Shown here one piece after another: positions 7,684 to 16,422 of a stretch of DNA of 56,572 bases (positions are counted from its first letter, which is position 1; each line of letters opens with the position of its first letter). This stretch comes from Cryptosporangium minutisporangium (GTDB lineage Bacteria > Actinomycetota > Actinomycetes > Mycobacteriales > Cryptosporangiaceae). The DNA is taken from the NCBI RefSeq assembly GCF_039536245.1, contig NZ_BAAAYN010000051.1:1-56572 (forward strand), in the 5' to 3' direction. Below the pieces are notes generated by a model. It did not search any database, had not been told where the DNA came from, and was given only the letters and a program-made list of their open reading frames with translations. The position numbers were made by a program, and so were the translations under genes.

Positions 7684-9636
7684 TCAGCCCTTCTCCGTCG
7701 CTCGTCCCACCCCGGCCGGTCGGCGCTGTGGGCTCCGTCGCAGTAGCCCGGCCGCCGCTATCGCGACCGCGCTGAGTGCACAGAACCCTGCCTCCGGCCA
7801 TTGGCCAAGTGTGGTGGCCAGCGTACGGTTCTCCGACAACGCGAGTGACCGGATCAGCGTTCCGGCCGAGAAGAGACCCGCCTGGTCGTGAATCGTTCCG
7901 TCTGGCCCAATTGTCGCCGAAATTCCGCTTGTCGACGCCACCACTGCCCACTTTCCGTGCTCCACCGCACGCAAGCGGGCCATCGCAACTTGCTGAGCGC
8001 TCTCGCCGCTCATGCCGAACGTCGCGTTGTTGGTCTGCACGGCGAGCAGGTCGGCACCGGCGTTCACGGTATCCGTCACCAGGCCGTCGTACGCCACCTC
8101 GAAACAGATGACGTCACCGACCCGGACGGTTCCGGCGTTCGCCGTGGGCATGCCCACTGTGCCGATCTCGGTGCCCGCCTTGAAATCCCGGCGGACCAGG
8201 TCGACCTTGGTCGTGATCTTCCGCGCGAACGAGCGCAGCGGCACGTACTCGCCGAACGGCACCGGGTGTCGCTTGGCGTACCGGTCCACCGGGCCCTGGC
8301 CGGGCACCCAGACCAGACCGGCGTTCGTCAGGTACTCACCGGGGCCGCGCAGTACCGCACCGACCAGGATCGGCGCCTTGATCGCCTCGGCCGCCCGGCT
8401 GATCTCGTCGTAGGCGTCCTCGTTGACCAGCGGATCGATGTCCGACGCGTTCTCCGGCCAGATCACCAGGTCGGGCTGCTTCTGCGCGCCCACGGCGACG
8501 TCCTTGGCGAGCGCGATCGTGCGGGTGACGTGGTTGTCGAGCACGGCTCGGCGCTGCGCGTTGAAGTCCAGGCCGAGCCGGGGAACGTTGCCCTGGATCA
8601 CCGCGACCGTGACCGTCCGCCCGTTGGCGGTCGGGGACGGCGTGAACCACCCCGCGAGGAGCACCAGACCGACGGCGGCGAGCCAGGCCAGCGCCCGCCG
8701 ACCGCCCCCGCCCCAGGACGGACCGCCCCCACCGGAGGGGCCCGACGGCCCGGACGGCCCCGAAGGGCCCGACGGACCCGGCGGCTCGGACGGCGTCGAC
8801 GGACCGGACGGCCCGCTCGCGAACAAGCGGTGGGCGAACGGCCGGTCCGCGAGCGGCCAGCGACGCCAGACGGCGGCGACGAGCAGGCCGCCGATCGCGG
8901 CGGTCGCGAACGTGACCAGCGGCGCTCCGCCGATCGCGGCGAACCCCAGCAGCACACCATCGGTCTCGGCGAACGCCAGCCGCCCCCACGGGAACCCGCC
9001 GAAGGGCCAGCGCGAGCGCACCGCCTCCTGGGTGACCCAGGCGGCGCCGACCACCAGCGGCCAGCCCCAGCGATACCGGTCGACGACCCGTGAGCTGGCG
9101 GCCAGCAGCGCGCCCATCCCGGCCACGTACGCGGCTTCGACGACCGCGAGCAGGTACGCGAACACGTCGCCGACGTAGATCCCGACCCAGTTGAGAAGCA
9201 CGCCGAAGAACACCGCGCCGTGCAGGAGGCCGAGCCAGGCACCGCGCCGGGCCCGCTGCCGGTGGACGGCGGCGGCGAGCATCGCGACCGCGATCGGCGC
9301 GAGCCACCACACGTCGTACGGCGGGAACGCGGGGACCAGTAGCGCGCCGGAGCCGAGCGCCAGCAGCGCCGCGAGCCAGCCGCGCAGCGGTGGACGCTCC
9401 GGGTCGGGGATCCGCCCGCGTCCCTCCGGACGACGGCCCCACGGACGCCACCGCCGCGGACGTGCGGCACGCTCCCCGGTCGCCGGATCCCCGGCGGCAC
9501 GCTCTCCGGCGTCCGCCTCGTCGGCGGCGGCGCGCGCCGTCACGTCCCCCGGGCCGTCAGAGACCGGGCCGTCGGAGACCGGAACGGTCGGGTCGGTCGG
9601 CCGCTCCGGGTCGGCTGACGGGGGGTCGGTCACCAC
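7684..9636 (-). CDS. lnt: Apolipoprotein N-acyltransferase
   Basis: N-acylates the lipid-modified cysteine of lipoproteins at the outer face of the membrane. The N-terminal half has several membrane spans; the C-terminal half is a nitrilase-fold domain. The catalytic Glu is in LVIWPENASDID, the Lys in DRYAKRHPVPFGEYVPLR and the Cys in GDVICFEVAYDG. A Gly-Pro-Ser repeat linker (about 8735-8815) sits in the loop before the last transmembrane/nitrilase part. The start is uncertain: GTG 9636 keeps the conserved region plus an acidic, probably disordered, N-terminal tail of ~80 residues, and the frame stays open to 9858. Next gene in the operon is ppm1. Confidence 0.93.
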   Translation of the reverse strand: MVTDPPSADPERPTDPTVPVSDGPVSDGPGDVTARAAADEADAGERAAGDPATGERAARPRRWRPWGRRPEGRGRIPDPERPPLRGWLAALLALGSGALLVPAFPPYDVWWLAPIAVAMLAAAVHRQRARRGAWLGLLHGAVFFGVLLNWVGIYVGDVFAYLLAVVEAAYVAGMGALLAASSRVVDRYRWGWPLVVGAAWVTQEAVRSRWPFGGFPWGRLAFAETDGVLLGFAAIGGAPLVTFATAAIGGLLVAAVWRRWPLADRPFAHRLFASGPSGPSTPSEPPGPSGPSGPSGPSGPSGGGGPSWGGGGRRALAWLAAVGLVLLAGWFTPSPTANGRTVTVAVIQGNVPRLGLDFNAQRRAVLDNHVTRTIALAKDVAVGAQKQPDLVIWPENASDIDPLVNEDAYDEISRAAEAIKAPILVGAVLRGPGEYLTNAGLVWVPGQGPVDRYAKRHPVPFGEYVPLRSFARKITTKVDLVRRDFKAGTEIGTVGMPTANAGTVRVGDVICFEVAYDGLVTDTVNAGADLLAVQTNNATFGMSGESAQQVAMARLRAVEHGKWAVVASTSGISATIGPDGTIHDQAGLFSAGTLIRSLALSENRTLATTLGQWPEAGFCALSAVAIAAAGLLRRSPQRRPAGVGRATEKG

Positions 9637-10399
9637 GGACGCGGCGGATCCGCCGGTCGTGTCGCGTCGCGGCAGCAACGAGTCCTCCCTCCCGACCCGG
9701 GAGGGTCGTGTCCTGGCACCGATTGTGCCCACTCCTCGGCCGGACCGGGGCCGGTGGGGCGAGCTGCTCCCGTCGGCACCTGTGCTAGGGAGTACTGGCC
9801 GGGGTGGATTCGGGGCGCGTGTGCATTTGCGCGTCCCCCGGCCCACAGAACTGCCCACACGTCAGGCCTCCGGCCCGGACATGCCACAGGGGCGCGGCGT
9901 GCACGCCGCGCCCCTGCTTCGGAGATCCCCGACCGGTACGGGAGGAGGATGGGAGAACCTTCGGACCGACTGCGGAGCGGCTGGCTGCGCGCTACGCCAG
10001 ACGTTGTCTACTGACCCTCCGTCACCACCATCACCACTGAACCCTCTTCACGCTGCGGCCTCCTCTGAGGTCAGACGACCTCTCGAAGCGGCCGGTCGAA
10101 AAGAGTTCACTACCTGGCACCGGTCGCGACCGTCGTCGTCCCGCCACCCCTCGCTTGCTGGACCTGGCCCCTGCGGTGGCGCCACCGCGTTTGCCCAGCT
10201 CCCGAGGGCACGTTCCGTCGCTTTCCGGTGCCCGAGGAAGTCACCCCGTCACCGTAATTGCCGTCCGTCTCCTGTCAATACCGACCGGAGCCGACAGTAC
10301 GGACATCATGCCTGGTCAGCCACTGGAAGGCGAATCCGGCCCCGCACAACGAGATAATACGGATGGTCCGCGTGTCGGCGGCGTGTCGTCCGGACGGTC
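9637..10399. other. Gene-poor gap between lnt and the amidohydrolase gene
   Basis: I see no convincing protein gene here. It holds a CCCTCCC-GACCC-GGGAGGG hairpin (9687-9705), the 30-bp perfect palindrome at 9887-9916, a GGGAGGAGG Shine-Dalgarno-like run before a 21-codon frame (9949-10014), and a 16-bp palindrome GCGGTGGCGCCACCGC (10173-10188). It must contain the lnt promoter and the 3' end of the amidohydrolase transcript, both on the minus strand. Confidence 0.6.
9887..9916. repeat. 30-bp perfect palindrome
   Basis: CAGGGGCGCGGCGTG is followed immediately by its exact reverse complement, with no loop. It is GC-only apart from the ends and the centre. It could be a dimeric-protein operator, a cruciform-forming site or a factor-independent terminator. 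Its position upstream of lnt and downstream of the amidohydrolase gene allows either reading. Confidence 0.85.
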
Positions 10400-11986
10400 T
10401 CACTCCGCAGTGAACACCGTCTCACCGCGAACCACCGTCCGCAGGCACCGCGGCGGGGTCGCCCCGTCACTCAGCGCCGGAAGCCCCTGCACGCCGGCGC
10501 GCGGATCGGTGCTCCAGCGCGCAACCCGGTCGTCGGGAGCCTGGACGACCAGCTCCTCGACGTCCCAGACCGCGAACGAGGCGACCGCGCCGGGGACCAG
10601 CATGCCGCCGTCGTCGCGTCCGAGCGCCCGCCAGCCGCCTCGGGTGTGCGCGGCGAACGCCGCCCGCACGCTGATCGCGTGGTGCGGGTTGTGCGGGAAC
10701 GCTGCCGCCCGGACGGTTCCCCACGGGTCCAGCGGGGTCACCGGGGCGTCCGAGCCGAACGCGAGCGGCACACCGACGCCGGCCAGACCGGAGAACGGGT
10801 GCAGCCCGGCCGCTCGCTCGGTCCCGAGCCGCTGGGCGTACATGCCGTCCGGGCCGCCCCAGGCGGCGTCGAAAGCGGGTTGGACGCTCGCCACCGCGCC
10901 GTGGTTCACCAGCGCCCGGATCAGTGTCGGGTCGAGCATCAGGGCGTGCTCCACGCGGTGCCTGCCGATCCGCAGGCGGTCCAGTCCCACGGTGGCCGCC
11001 GCCGCGGCGAAACCCTCCGCGACCGCCGCGAGGGCCCGATCGCCGATCGCGTGGAACCCGCCCTGGGTGCCGTTCGTCACGCAGTCGACGAGGTGCTCGG
11101 CGATCTCACCGGCGTCCAGGTAGAGGTGCCCGCTGGTACCGGGAGCGTCGGCGTACGGAGCGGCCAACGCGGCGGTGTGCGAGCCGAGCGCGCCGTCCAC
11201 GAACAGGTCGCCACCCGCGCCGACCGCACCGAGCTCGCGTGCCTTCGCCGCCGACCGCCACTCTCCCCAGTACCCGAAGACGTCCGGCCCCGGCTCGGCC
11301 GCCGCCAGGGCCAGGAGCGCGGTGAAGTCGCCCTCGCCGCCGACGTCCGGGCCGCCGCACTCGTGCAGCGCGACGATGCCCTGGCGGGCGGCGTGCGCCC
11401 TGGTCTCGCGCTGGGCGGCGGCGCGCTGGGCGGCGGTGATCGAGCCCAGCGCGACCCCGCGGACGGCGTGGTGCGCGTCCCGGGTCAGCGCCCCGTCGGC
11501 GTCGTGACCGACGAGGTTCTCCAGGCCGGGAACCGCGGCCCGCAACGCGCTGGACGCGACCGCCGAGTGCACGTCGACGCGGGAGAGGTAGACCGGACGG
11601 TCCCCGGCCGCCCGGTCGAGCTCCGCGGTGGTGGGCGGGCGCCGCTCCGGCCAGGACGTCTCGTCCCAGCCGTGGCCGAGGACGATGCCGGGGTGGGTGG
11701 CCGCGTGCCGCTCGACCGCGGCCAGCGCGTCGGCGAGCGTGCGGACGCCGGACAGGTCGAGCCCGGTGAGCGTGAGACCGGTCTGGGTGGCGTGGACGTG
11801 CGCGTCGACGAAGCCGGGGACGACCAGCGCTCCCTGGAGGTCCACGACCTCGTCGGCGCCGAACGCGGCCGCCTCGGCGGCGTCGTCGGAGCCCACGAAC
11901 AGCACCCGGTCGCCCTCGACCAGCAGTGCGGTCGCGAATGGATCCGCGGGGCTGTAGACCTCGCCGTTGCGGTAGAGCGTCGCCAT
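10400..11986 (-). CDS. Amidohydrolase-family protein (YtcJ-like)
   Basis: Metal-dependent hydrolase of the amidohydrolase superfamily, YtcJ/DUF-type. ATG 11986 gives 528 residues starting ATLYRNGEVYSPADPF, the typical family opening; ATG 11995 is an alternative. Visible features are PGFVDAHVHATQTG (the HxH metal site), LGHGWDETSWPERRPPT, LHECGGPD, FHAIGDRAL, GRHRVEHALML and FGSDAPVTPLDPWGTVRAAA (the late Asp ligand region). Members hydrolyse N-substituted formamides or related amides, but the substrate is not predictable here. It stands alone, with a long non-coding stretch after it. Confidence 0.9.
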   Translation of the reverse strand: MATLYRNGEVYSPADPFATALLVEGDRVLFVGSDDAAEAAAFGADEVVDLQGALVVPGFVDAHVHATQTGLTLTGLDLSGVRTLADALAAVERHAATHPGIVLGHGWDETSWPERRPPTTAELDRAAGDRPVYLSRVDVHSAVASSALRAAVPGLENLVGHDADGALTRDAHHAVRGVALGSITAAQRAAAQRETRAHAARQGIVALHECGGPDVGGEGDFTALLALAAAEPGPDVFGYWGEWRSAAKARELGAVGAGGDLFVDGALGSHTAALAAPYADAPGTSGHLYLDAGEIAEHLVDCVTNGTQGGFHAIGDRALAAVAEGFAAAAATVGLDRLRIGRHRVEHALMLDPTLIRALVNHGAVASVQPAFDAAWGGPDGMYAQRLGTERAAGLHPFSGLAGVGVPLAFGSDAPVTPLDPWGTVRAAAFPHNPHHAISVRAAFAAHTRGGWRALGRDDGGMLVPGAVASFAVWDVEELVVQAPDDRVARWSTDPRAGVQGLPALSDGATPPRCLRTVVRGETVFTAE

Positions 11987-12075
11987 GGGGGCCATTCTGC
12001 CCCGCACCCCGGACGCGCCCCGCCGGGCTCGGCACCGCCGTGGGCCCGGTCACCCGCCGGCTAGCCCCGCCAGGG

Positions 12076-12660
12076 TCAGGCCGCCACCGGCACGGCGCGC
12101 GGAGCGGCGACGCGGCGGAGTGTCCAGGACAGGCCGATCACACCCACCGACCCGAGCAGGAACCCCAGCGAGACGACCGAGTCGGGAACGGCCCCGCGCC
12201 CGGCAGCGAGCAGGAAGCCCACGGCGTAGAGCGCCACCGCCCACCGCGGGTAGACCCGCGTGCGCCAGAACGCCGCCGAGAACAGCGCCACACCCACCGC
12301 GAAGACCGCCGCGATCACCAGGAACCCGGCGCGCGTGCGGCCGTCGACCAGCGCGTCGACCTCGTCGGTGGAGAGGTCGGCGAACACGTAGTGGGACGCG
12401 AACTCGGCGATCAGCAGGCCGGCGACCCCGGCGAGGTTGAGCGCGTAGCCGACCAGGCCGAGCCGTCCGGCGGTGTCCCGGACCCGGAGGTACAGACCGG
12501 TCAGCGCGTACAGGGCCAGCACCGCCGGGAGCGGCGCGATGCACTCGGTGAACGCGTTCTCCGGCACGAGGCCCTCCCGCCGGAGGTCGTTGAAGAGCAG
12601 CAGGACGCCGGTGAGCAGGCCGGCGAGTCCGGCGAGCCGGTACAGGCTGGATGCGGGCAC
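12076..12660 (-). CDS. Multi-pass membrane protein (DUF4386-like)
   Basis: GTG 12660 is chosen because GGAGG lies 5 bases upstream on the coding strand, giving 194 residues. Five to six hydrophobic segments are visible (LYRLAGLAGLLTGVLLLFND; PLPAVLALYALTGLYL; LVGYALNLAGVAGLLIAEFA; GFLVIAAVFAVGVALFSAAF; WAVALYAVGFLLAA; VVSLGFLLGSVGVIGLSWTL). The pattern resembles DUF4386-type membrane proteins of unknown function. It is transcribed divergently from the adjacent two-component system and may be its target. Confidence 0.75.
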   Translation of the reverse strand: MPASSLYRLAGLAGLLTGVLLLFNDLRREGLVPENAFTECIAPLPAVLALYALTGLYLRVRDTAGRLGLVGYALNLAGVAGLLIAEFASHYVFADLSTDEVDALVDGRTRAGFLVIAAVFAVGVALFSAAFWRTRVYPRWAVALYAVGFLLAAGRGAVPDSVVSLGFLLGSVGVIGLSWTLRRVAAPRAVPVAA

Positions 12661-12868
12661 GAGAACCTCCGTGATCGATCGGGACGAGGCCCCGACCGTA
12701 GGAATCCGGCCCGGTCCGGCGGCAGTGCCGCGGGACGCATCCGCCGTCCGGTGGTCACCGGTACCCCTGCCGATCGGCACGTGTCGCTCGACCGGTTCAC
12801 GCCGGATCCGCGATCCGGGCCCGGCGGCGCCGGTTACGGTTCCCCCGAGGCGGGAGGCGGTGGTTGCG

Positions 12869-14035
12869 GTGGTGTCGATCGCGCCGGTGGTCGGCGTGCG
12901 CGGACGGACGGGACCGCTGTTCGGGGTGGCGTCCGCGCTCTACGGCACGGTGCTCGCCGGCGGTCTGTACGTCGCCGCCGCAGGCCTCGCGCCGGCCGCA
13001 CCGTGGCGGACCGCGGCGTTCGTCGCCGGGCTGGTCGGATTGCTCGTGCTGGAGTGGGTGGACACCGGCACCCACCGGGGCCTCGTCGTCCGGGCCGTGC
13101 TGATCCACGCGGTCGCTGCCGTGGACCCGTCCGGCCTGGCCCGGGTGCTGTTCCTGCTGGTGCCGTTCGCGGTCTACCGCACGCTCGGTCGTCGGGCGGG
13201 GCACGTGGCCGCGCTCGGGTACGGCGTCGGGGTCGTCACCTGGTGGACGCTGGCCGACGCCGACTGGCCGTCGGACCCGGAGGCGCTCGGCGACCTGGTC
13301 ATGTTCACGGTCGGCCTGGCGTTCGCGGTCGCGATGGCCGCGGTCGCGGTGACGGCGGACGTCAACCGGGTCCGCGCGGAGCGTTTGGTGGACGAGTTGG
13401 CCGCCTCCCATCGGCGGATCGCCACGCTCGCCGCCGCCGAGGAGCGCGTCCGGGTCGCCCGGGACGTCCACGACAGCCTCGGCCACCACCTCACCGCGAT
13501 CGCGATCCAGCTGGAGAAGGCCACCGCGTACCGTGAGCGGGACGCGGTGGTCGCCGCCCAGGCGGTGACCGACGCCCACGGATCGGCCCGGGCCGCACTC
13601 GCCGACGTCCGCCGCTCGGTGGCGGCGCTGCGGACCGGGACGTCCTCCTCGTTGAGCGCGGAGCTCGCCGCGCTCGCCGCGCGTCTCGGCTCGTCCGGGA
13701 CCACGGTCACGTCCGCGGTCCACGGCGACGAGCAGAGCTGCCCGCCGGAGCTCCGCGCGACGCTCGTCCGCGTCGCCCAGGAGGGTCTGACCAACGCGGT
13801 CCGGCACGCGGGTGCCCGCTCGGTGACGGTGACCGTTCACTGCGCGGCGGACGCGATCGCGCTGACCGTCCGCGACGACGGCTCCGGCCTGCCCGGCGAG
13901 GCGCACGACCTACCCGGCTACGGCGTTCCCGGGATGCGCGAGCGGCTCGCCGCGGTGGGCGGGACGCTCGACCTGACCGGCCCGCCCGGCCGCGGCACGA
14001 CGCTGACCGCGCGGATCCCGGTGGGTGCCGGGTGA
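12869..14035 (+). CDS. NarL-type sensor histidine kinase
   Basis: 388 residues from GTG 12869; a GGGAGG lies 11 bases upstream, and GTG 12860 or 12872 are alternatives. About four membrane spans fill the first 130 residues with no large extracytoplasmic domain. A coiled segment leads to the HisKA_3 dimerisation/phosphoacceptor box EERVRVARDVHDSLGHHLTA, then the HATPase domain with an N-box at AQEGLTNAVRHA, a G1 box at LTVRDDGSGLPG and a second glycine box at GPPGRGTTLTAR. The response regulator gene starts inside its stop codon, so this is a classic pair. Confidence 0.93.
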   Translation: MVSIAPVVGVRGRTGPLFGVASALYGTVLAGGLYVAAAGLAPAAPWRTAAFVAGLVGLLVLEWVDTGTHRGLVVRAVLIHAVAAVDPSGLARVLFLLVPFAVYRTLGRRAGHVAALGYGVGVVTWWTLADADWPSDPEALGDLVMFTVGLAFAVAMAAVAVTADVNRVRAERLVDELAASHRRIATLAAAEERVRVARDVHDSLGHHLTAIAIQLEKATAYRERDAVVAAQAVTDAHGSARAALADVRRSVAALRTGTSSSLSAELAALAARLGSSGTTVTSAVHGDEQSCPPELRATLVRVAQEGLTNAVRHAGARSVTVTVHCAADAIALTVRDDGSGLPGEAHDLPGYGVPGMRERLAAVGGTLDLTGPPGRGTTLTARIPVGAG

Positions 14036-14733
14036 GGCCGGTGCGGGTCCTGGTCGTGGACGACCAGCGCCTGGTCCGGGAGGGCGTGGCGTCGCTGCTC
14101 GCGCTGGCCGAGGACATCACGGTGGTCGGCACCGCCGCCGACGGCCGGGAAGCGGTGGCCGAGGCCGTCGCACGGCAGCCGGACGTCGTCCTGATGGACG
14201 TGCGGATGCCGACCACCGGCGCGGCACCCCCCGCGCAGCCCTCGACCGGAACGGTCGCCGACACCGGCGGGATCGAGGCGACGGCGGTGATCCGCCGGCA
14301 GGCCCCCGGCTGCCGCGTGGTGATGCTGACGACGTTCGACGACGAGGAGTACGTCGTCCGGGCGCTCCGGGCCGGCGCCAGCGGTTACTTGCTCAAGGAC
14401 CTCCCGGCCGCGGAGCTGGCCCGCGCCGTGCGGATGGCGCACGCGGGCGTCGATCAGTTCGATCCGGCGGTGACCGCCCGGCTGCTCGCCGCGCTCGATC
14501 GGGGCGCGACGCTGTCCGCCGCCGCACCGCTGCCTGAGGGCGTTCCGCTCACCCCGCGCGAGGTGGACGTGCTGCGGCTGGTCGCCCGGGGCTCCACGAA
14601 CCGGGAGATCGCCGACACGCTGGTGGTCAGCGAGGGCACGGTGAAGAACCACGTCTCGAACATCCTGAGCCGCCTGGGACTGCGGGACCGCACCCAGGCG
14701 GGGCTCTACGCCCGCGACCGCGGTCTGGCCTGA
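14032..14733 (+). CDS. NarL/FixJ-type response regulator
   Basis: 233 residues from the GTG overlapping the kinase stop. The receiver domain has the acidic pair VVDDQRL and phosphoacceptor Asp56 in VVLMDVRMP, with later Thr (MLTTFDDEEY) and Lys (GYLLKDLPAAEL) switch residues. The C-terminal GerE HTH runs from LTPREVDVLRLVARGSTNRE to VKNHVSNILSRLGLRDR. There is an odd ~18-residue Pro/Thr/Ala insertion after Asp56, between MP and GIEAT, where most relatives have only GMDG. This lies in the loop next to the phosphorylation site. Confidence 0.94.
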   Translation: MRPVRVLVVDDQRLVREGVASLLALAEDITVVGTAADGREAVAEAVARQPDVVLMDVRMPTTGAAPPAQPSTGTVADTGGIEATAVIRRQAPGCRVVMLTTFDDEEYVVRALRAGASGYLLKDLPAAELARAVRMAHAGVDQFDPAVTARLLAALDRGATLSAAAPLPEGVPLTPREVDVLRLVARGSTNREIADTLVVSEGTVKNHVSNILSRLGLRDRTQAGLYARDRGLA

Positions 14734-14737
14734 CCCT

Positions 14738-14812
14738 GCGCGGGCCGGGCCGGGCCGGGCCGGGCTGGGCCGGGCAGGGTCGGCCGCGGGCAGGGTCGGC
14801 CGCGGGCGCAGG
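14738..14812. repeat. GGGCC tandem run and GGGCAGGGTCGGCCGC duplication between convergent genes
   Basis: The gap between the response regulator and the convergent peptidase gene is almost all simple repeat: four successive GGGCC/GGGCT units followed by more G-runs, then two copies of GGGCAGGGTCGGCCGC. On the plus strand GGGCCGGGCCGGGCCGGG fits the canonical G-quadruplex pattern (four G3 runs, 2-base loops). It may act as a roadblock or terminator between converging transcripts. Confidence 0.8.
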
Positions 14813-14815
14813 CGG

Positions 14816-15925
14816 TCAGAGCAGGGTGAGGGTCCGGGGTGTGTCGTTCAGCCGGTCGGGGCCTTCCTCGCCGCAGACCACGATGTCCTCGATCCGGGCG
14901 CCGTACCGTCCAGCCAGGTAGAACCCGGGCTCGACGCTGAACGCCATGCCCGGCTCGAGCACGGTCTGGTTGCCGCCGATGATCCAGGGCTCCTCGTGCT
15001 CCTCCAGGCCGATACCGTGCCCGGTGCGGTGGATGAACGCATCCCCGTACCCGGCGGCGGTGAGCACGTCCCGGCAGGCGGCGTCGATCGACGCCGCGGT
15101 CACCCCCGGCCGCACCGCGGCGACCCCCGCCTCCTGCGCCTCCTGGAGCACCGCGTACGCGGTCGCGAAGCCTTCCGGCGGTGCGCCGAGGACGTAGGTG
15201 CGGGTGGAGTCCGAGCAGTACCCCTCGGCCGTGATCCCGCCGATGTCGACGACGACCGGGTCGCCCTCCTCGATCACCCGGTCGGAGACCGCGTGGTGCG
15301 GGCTGGCCCCGTTCGGCCCGGAGCCGACGATGACGAACGACACCTGCGCGTGGCCCTCGGCGAGGATCGCGTCCGCGATGTCCCGGCCCACCGCGGCCTC
15401 GGTGCGCCCGGCGACCAGCCACTCCCCCATCCGGGCGTGCACCCGGTCGATCGCCTGCCCGGCCCGGCGTAGCGCCTCGACCTCGGCCGGCGACTTCCGG
15501 ACGCGCAGCGGGCGCAGCACCTTTCCGGCGAGCACCTGGTCGGCGTCGGGGAACGTGGCCCGGAACGCGAGGACCTGCTCGGCCCACATCCGGTCGGCGA
15601 GGCCCAGCCGCCGGGGCCCACCGCCGAGCACGCCCCGGATCAGCGCGTACGCGTCCTCGCCCTCCGGGAACGCGCGGATCTCCAGGTCCAGCCCGCCGGC
15701 TGGCGACGCCTTCGCGGCCGGCTCCTCCAGCGCGGGGACGACCAGCACCGGGTCGCCGTCCGCGGGCAGAACCAGGCAGGTCAGGCGCTCCAGCGCGTGC
15801 GCGTCGTAGCCGGTCAGGTAGCGCAGGTCGGCGCCGGGCGTCAGCAGCAGGGCGTCCAGGCCGGCCTCCGCGGTGGCCTGCTGGGCCACCCGCAGCCGAT
15901 CGGACGGGTAGAGCGACTCAGACAT
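14816..15925 (-). CDS. pepQ: M24-family Xaa-Pro dipeptidase/aminopeptidase
   Basis: Cytosolic metallopeptidase cleaving X-Pro bonds. The 369-residue product has a creatinase/prolidase N-terminal domain (residues ~10-140) and a pita-bread catalytic domain. All five metal ligands are visible: Asp in VVVDIGGITAEG, Asp in YCSDSTRTY, His in HRTGHGIGLEEHE, Glu in FSVEPGFYLAG and Glu in ARIEDIVV. A possible orthologue is mycobacterial PepE, also near helY and the 5'-3' exonuclease gene. The symbol is used in the family sense; exact substrate length is unknown. Confidence 0.93.
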   Translation of the reverse strand: MSESLYPSDRLRVAQQATAEAGLDALLLTPGADLRYLTGYDAHALERLTCLVLPADGDPVLVVPALEEPAAKASPAGGLDLEIRAFPEGEDAYALIRGVLGGGPRRLGLADRMWAEQVLAFRATFPDADQVLAGKVLRPLRVRKSPAEVEALRRAGQAIDRVHARMGEWLVAGRTEAAVGRDIADAILAEGHAQVSFVIVGSGPNGASPHHAVSDRVIEEGDPVVVDIGGITAEGYCSDSTRTYVLGAPPEGFATAYAVLQEAQEAGVAAVRPGVTAASIDAACRDVLTAAGYGDAFIHRTGHGIGLEEHEEPWIIGGNQTVLEPGMAFSVEPGFYLAGRYGARIEDIVVCGEEGPDRLNDTPRTLTLL

Positions 15926-15990
15926 GCCGTCAGATTACGGCGTTCGACGCCCGGCGGCGGCCCGCACGCCGACGGCCCGCAGGCACGGGG

Positions 15991-16311
15991 TCAGGCGTCG
16001 CTCGGCAGCTTGTAGCGGCTCCGGGACGCGGCCGGCACCAGGTCCAGGTAGTCGAGATGCCGGGCGATCCAGCCGGAGATGTACGGGCAGCGCGGCAGAA
16101 CCTCCAGGCCGCGGCGGCGCGCGTCGTCCAGGACGTAGCGGGCCAGCTGCGACGCGATGCCGCGCCCCTCGAACTCCGACGGCACCCCGGTGTGGGTGAA
16201 CATGATGACGTCGCCGTCGAGCTGGTACTCGACCACGCCCGCGAGCGTGCCGTCCAGGTTCGCCTCGTACCGGCTCTCGTCCGGTGCGTCGGTAATGGCC
16301 AGCTCGGTCAT
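15991..16311 (-). CDS. Small GNAT-type N-acetyltransferase (YjdJ-like)
   Basis: 106 residues from ATG 16311, preceded by GGAGGTAACC on the coding strand. It has the compact single-domain COG2388 GNAT pattern: YEANLDGTLAGVVEYQLDGD, then MFTHTGVPSEFEGRGIASQL (acetyl-CoA pyrophosphate loop with GRGIAS), ARYVLDDARRRGLEVLPRCP and the C-terminal YISGWIARHLDYLDLV. The acceptor substrate is unknown. It is divergent from the 5'-3' exonuclease gene. Confidence 0.9.
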   Translation of the reverse strand: MTELAITDAPDESRYEANLDGTLAGVVEYQLDGDVIMFTHTGVPSEFEGRGIASQLARYVLDDARRRGLEVLPRCPYISGWIARHLDYLDLVPAASRSRYKLPSDA

Positions 16312-16422
16312 GGTTACCTCCCCAGGTGCGGTTGTCCGGTGCAGCGCGAGTTCCCCGCTCGGGATTCCCCGCGGGCGTGTGACTCGCGCGACCGGTGGGG
16401 CGAAGTCTGGCAGGCTGCAGGC

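Noticed and set aside
9804-10040. Open frame ending in five consecutive histidine codons upstream of lnt
   Set aside because: The CACCACCATCACCAC run looks like a His tag but lies in intergenic sequence with no domain or codon bias. It is chance or simple-sequence, not a construct mark.
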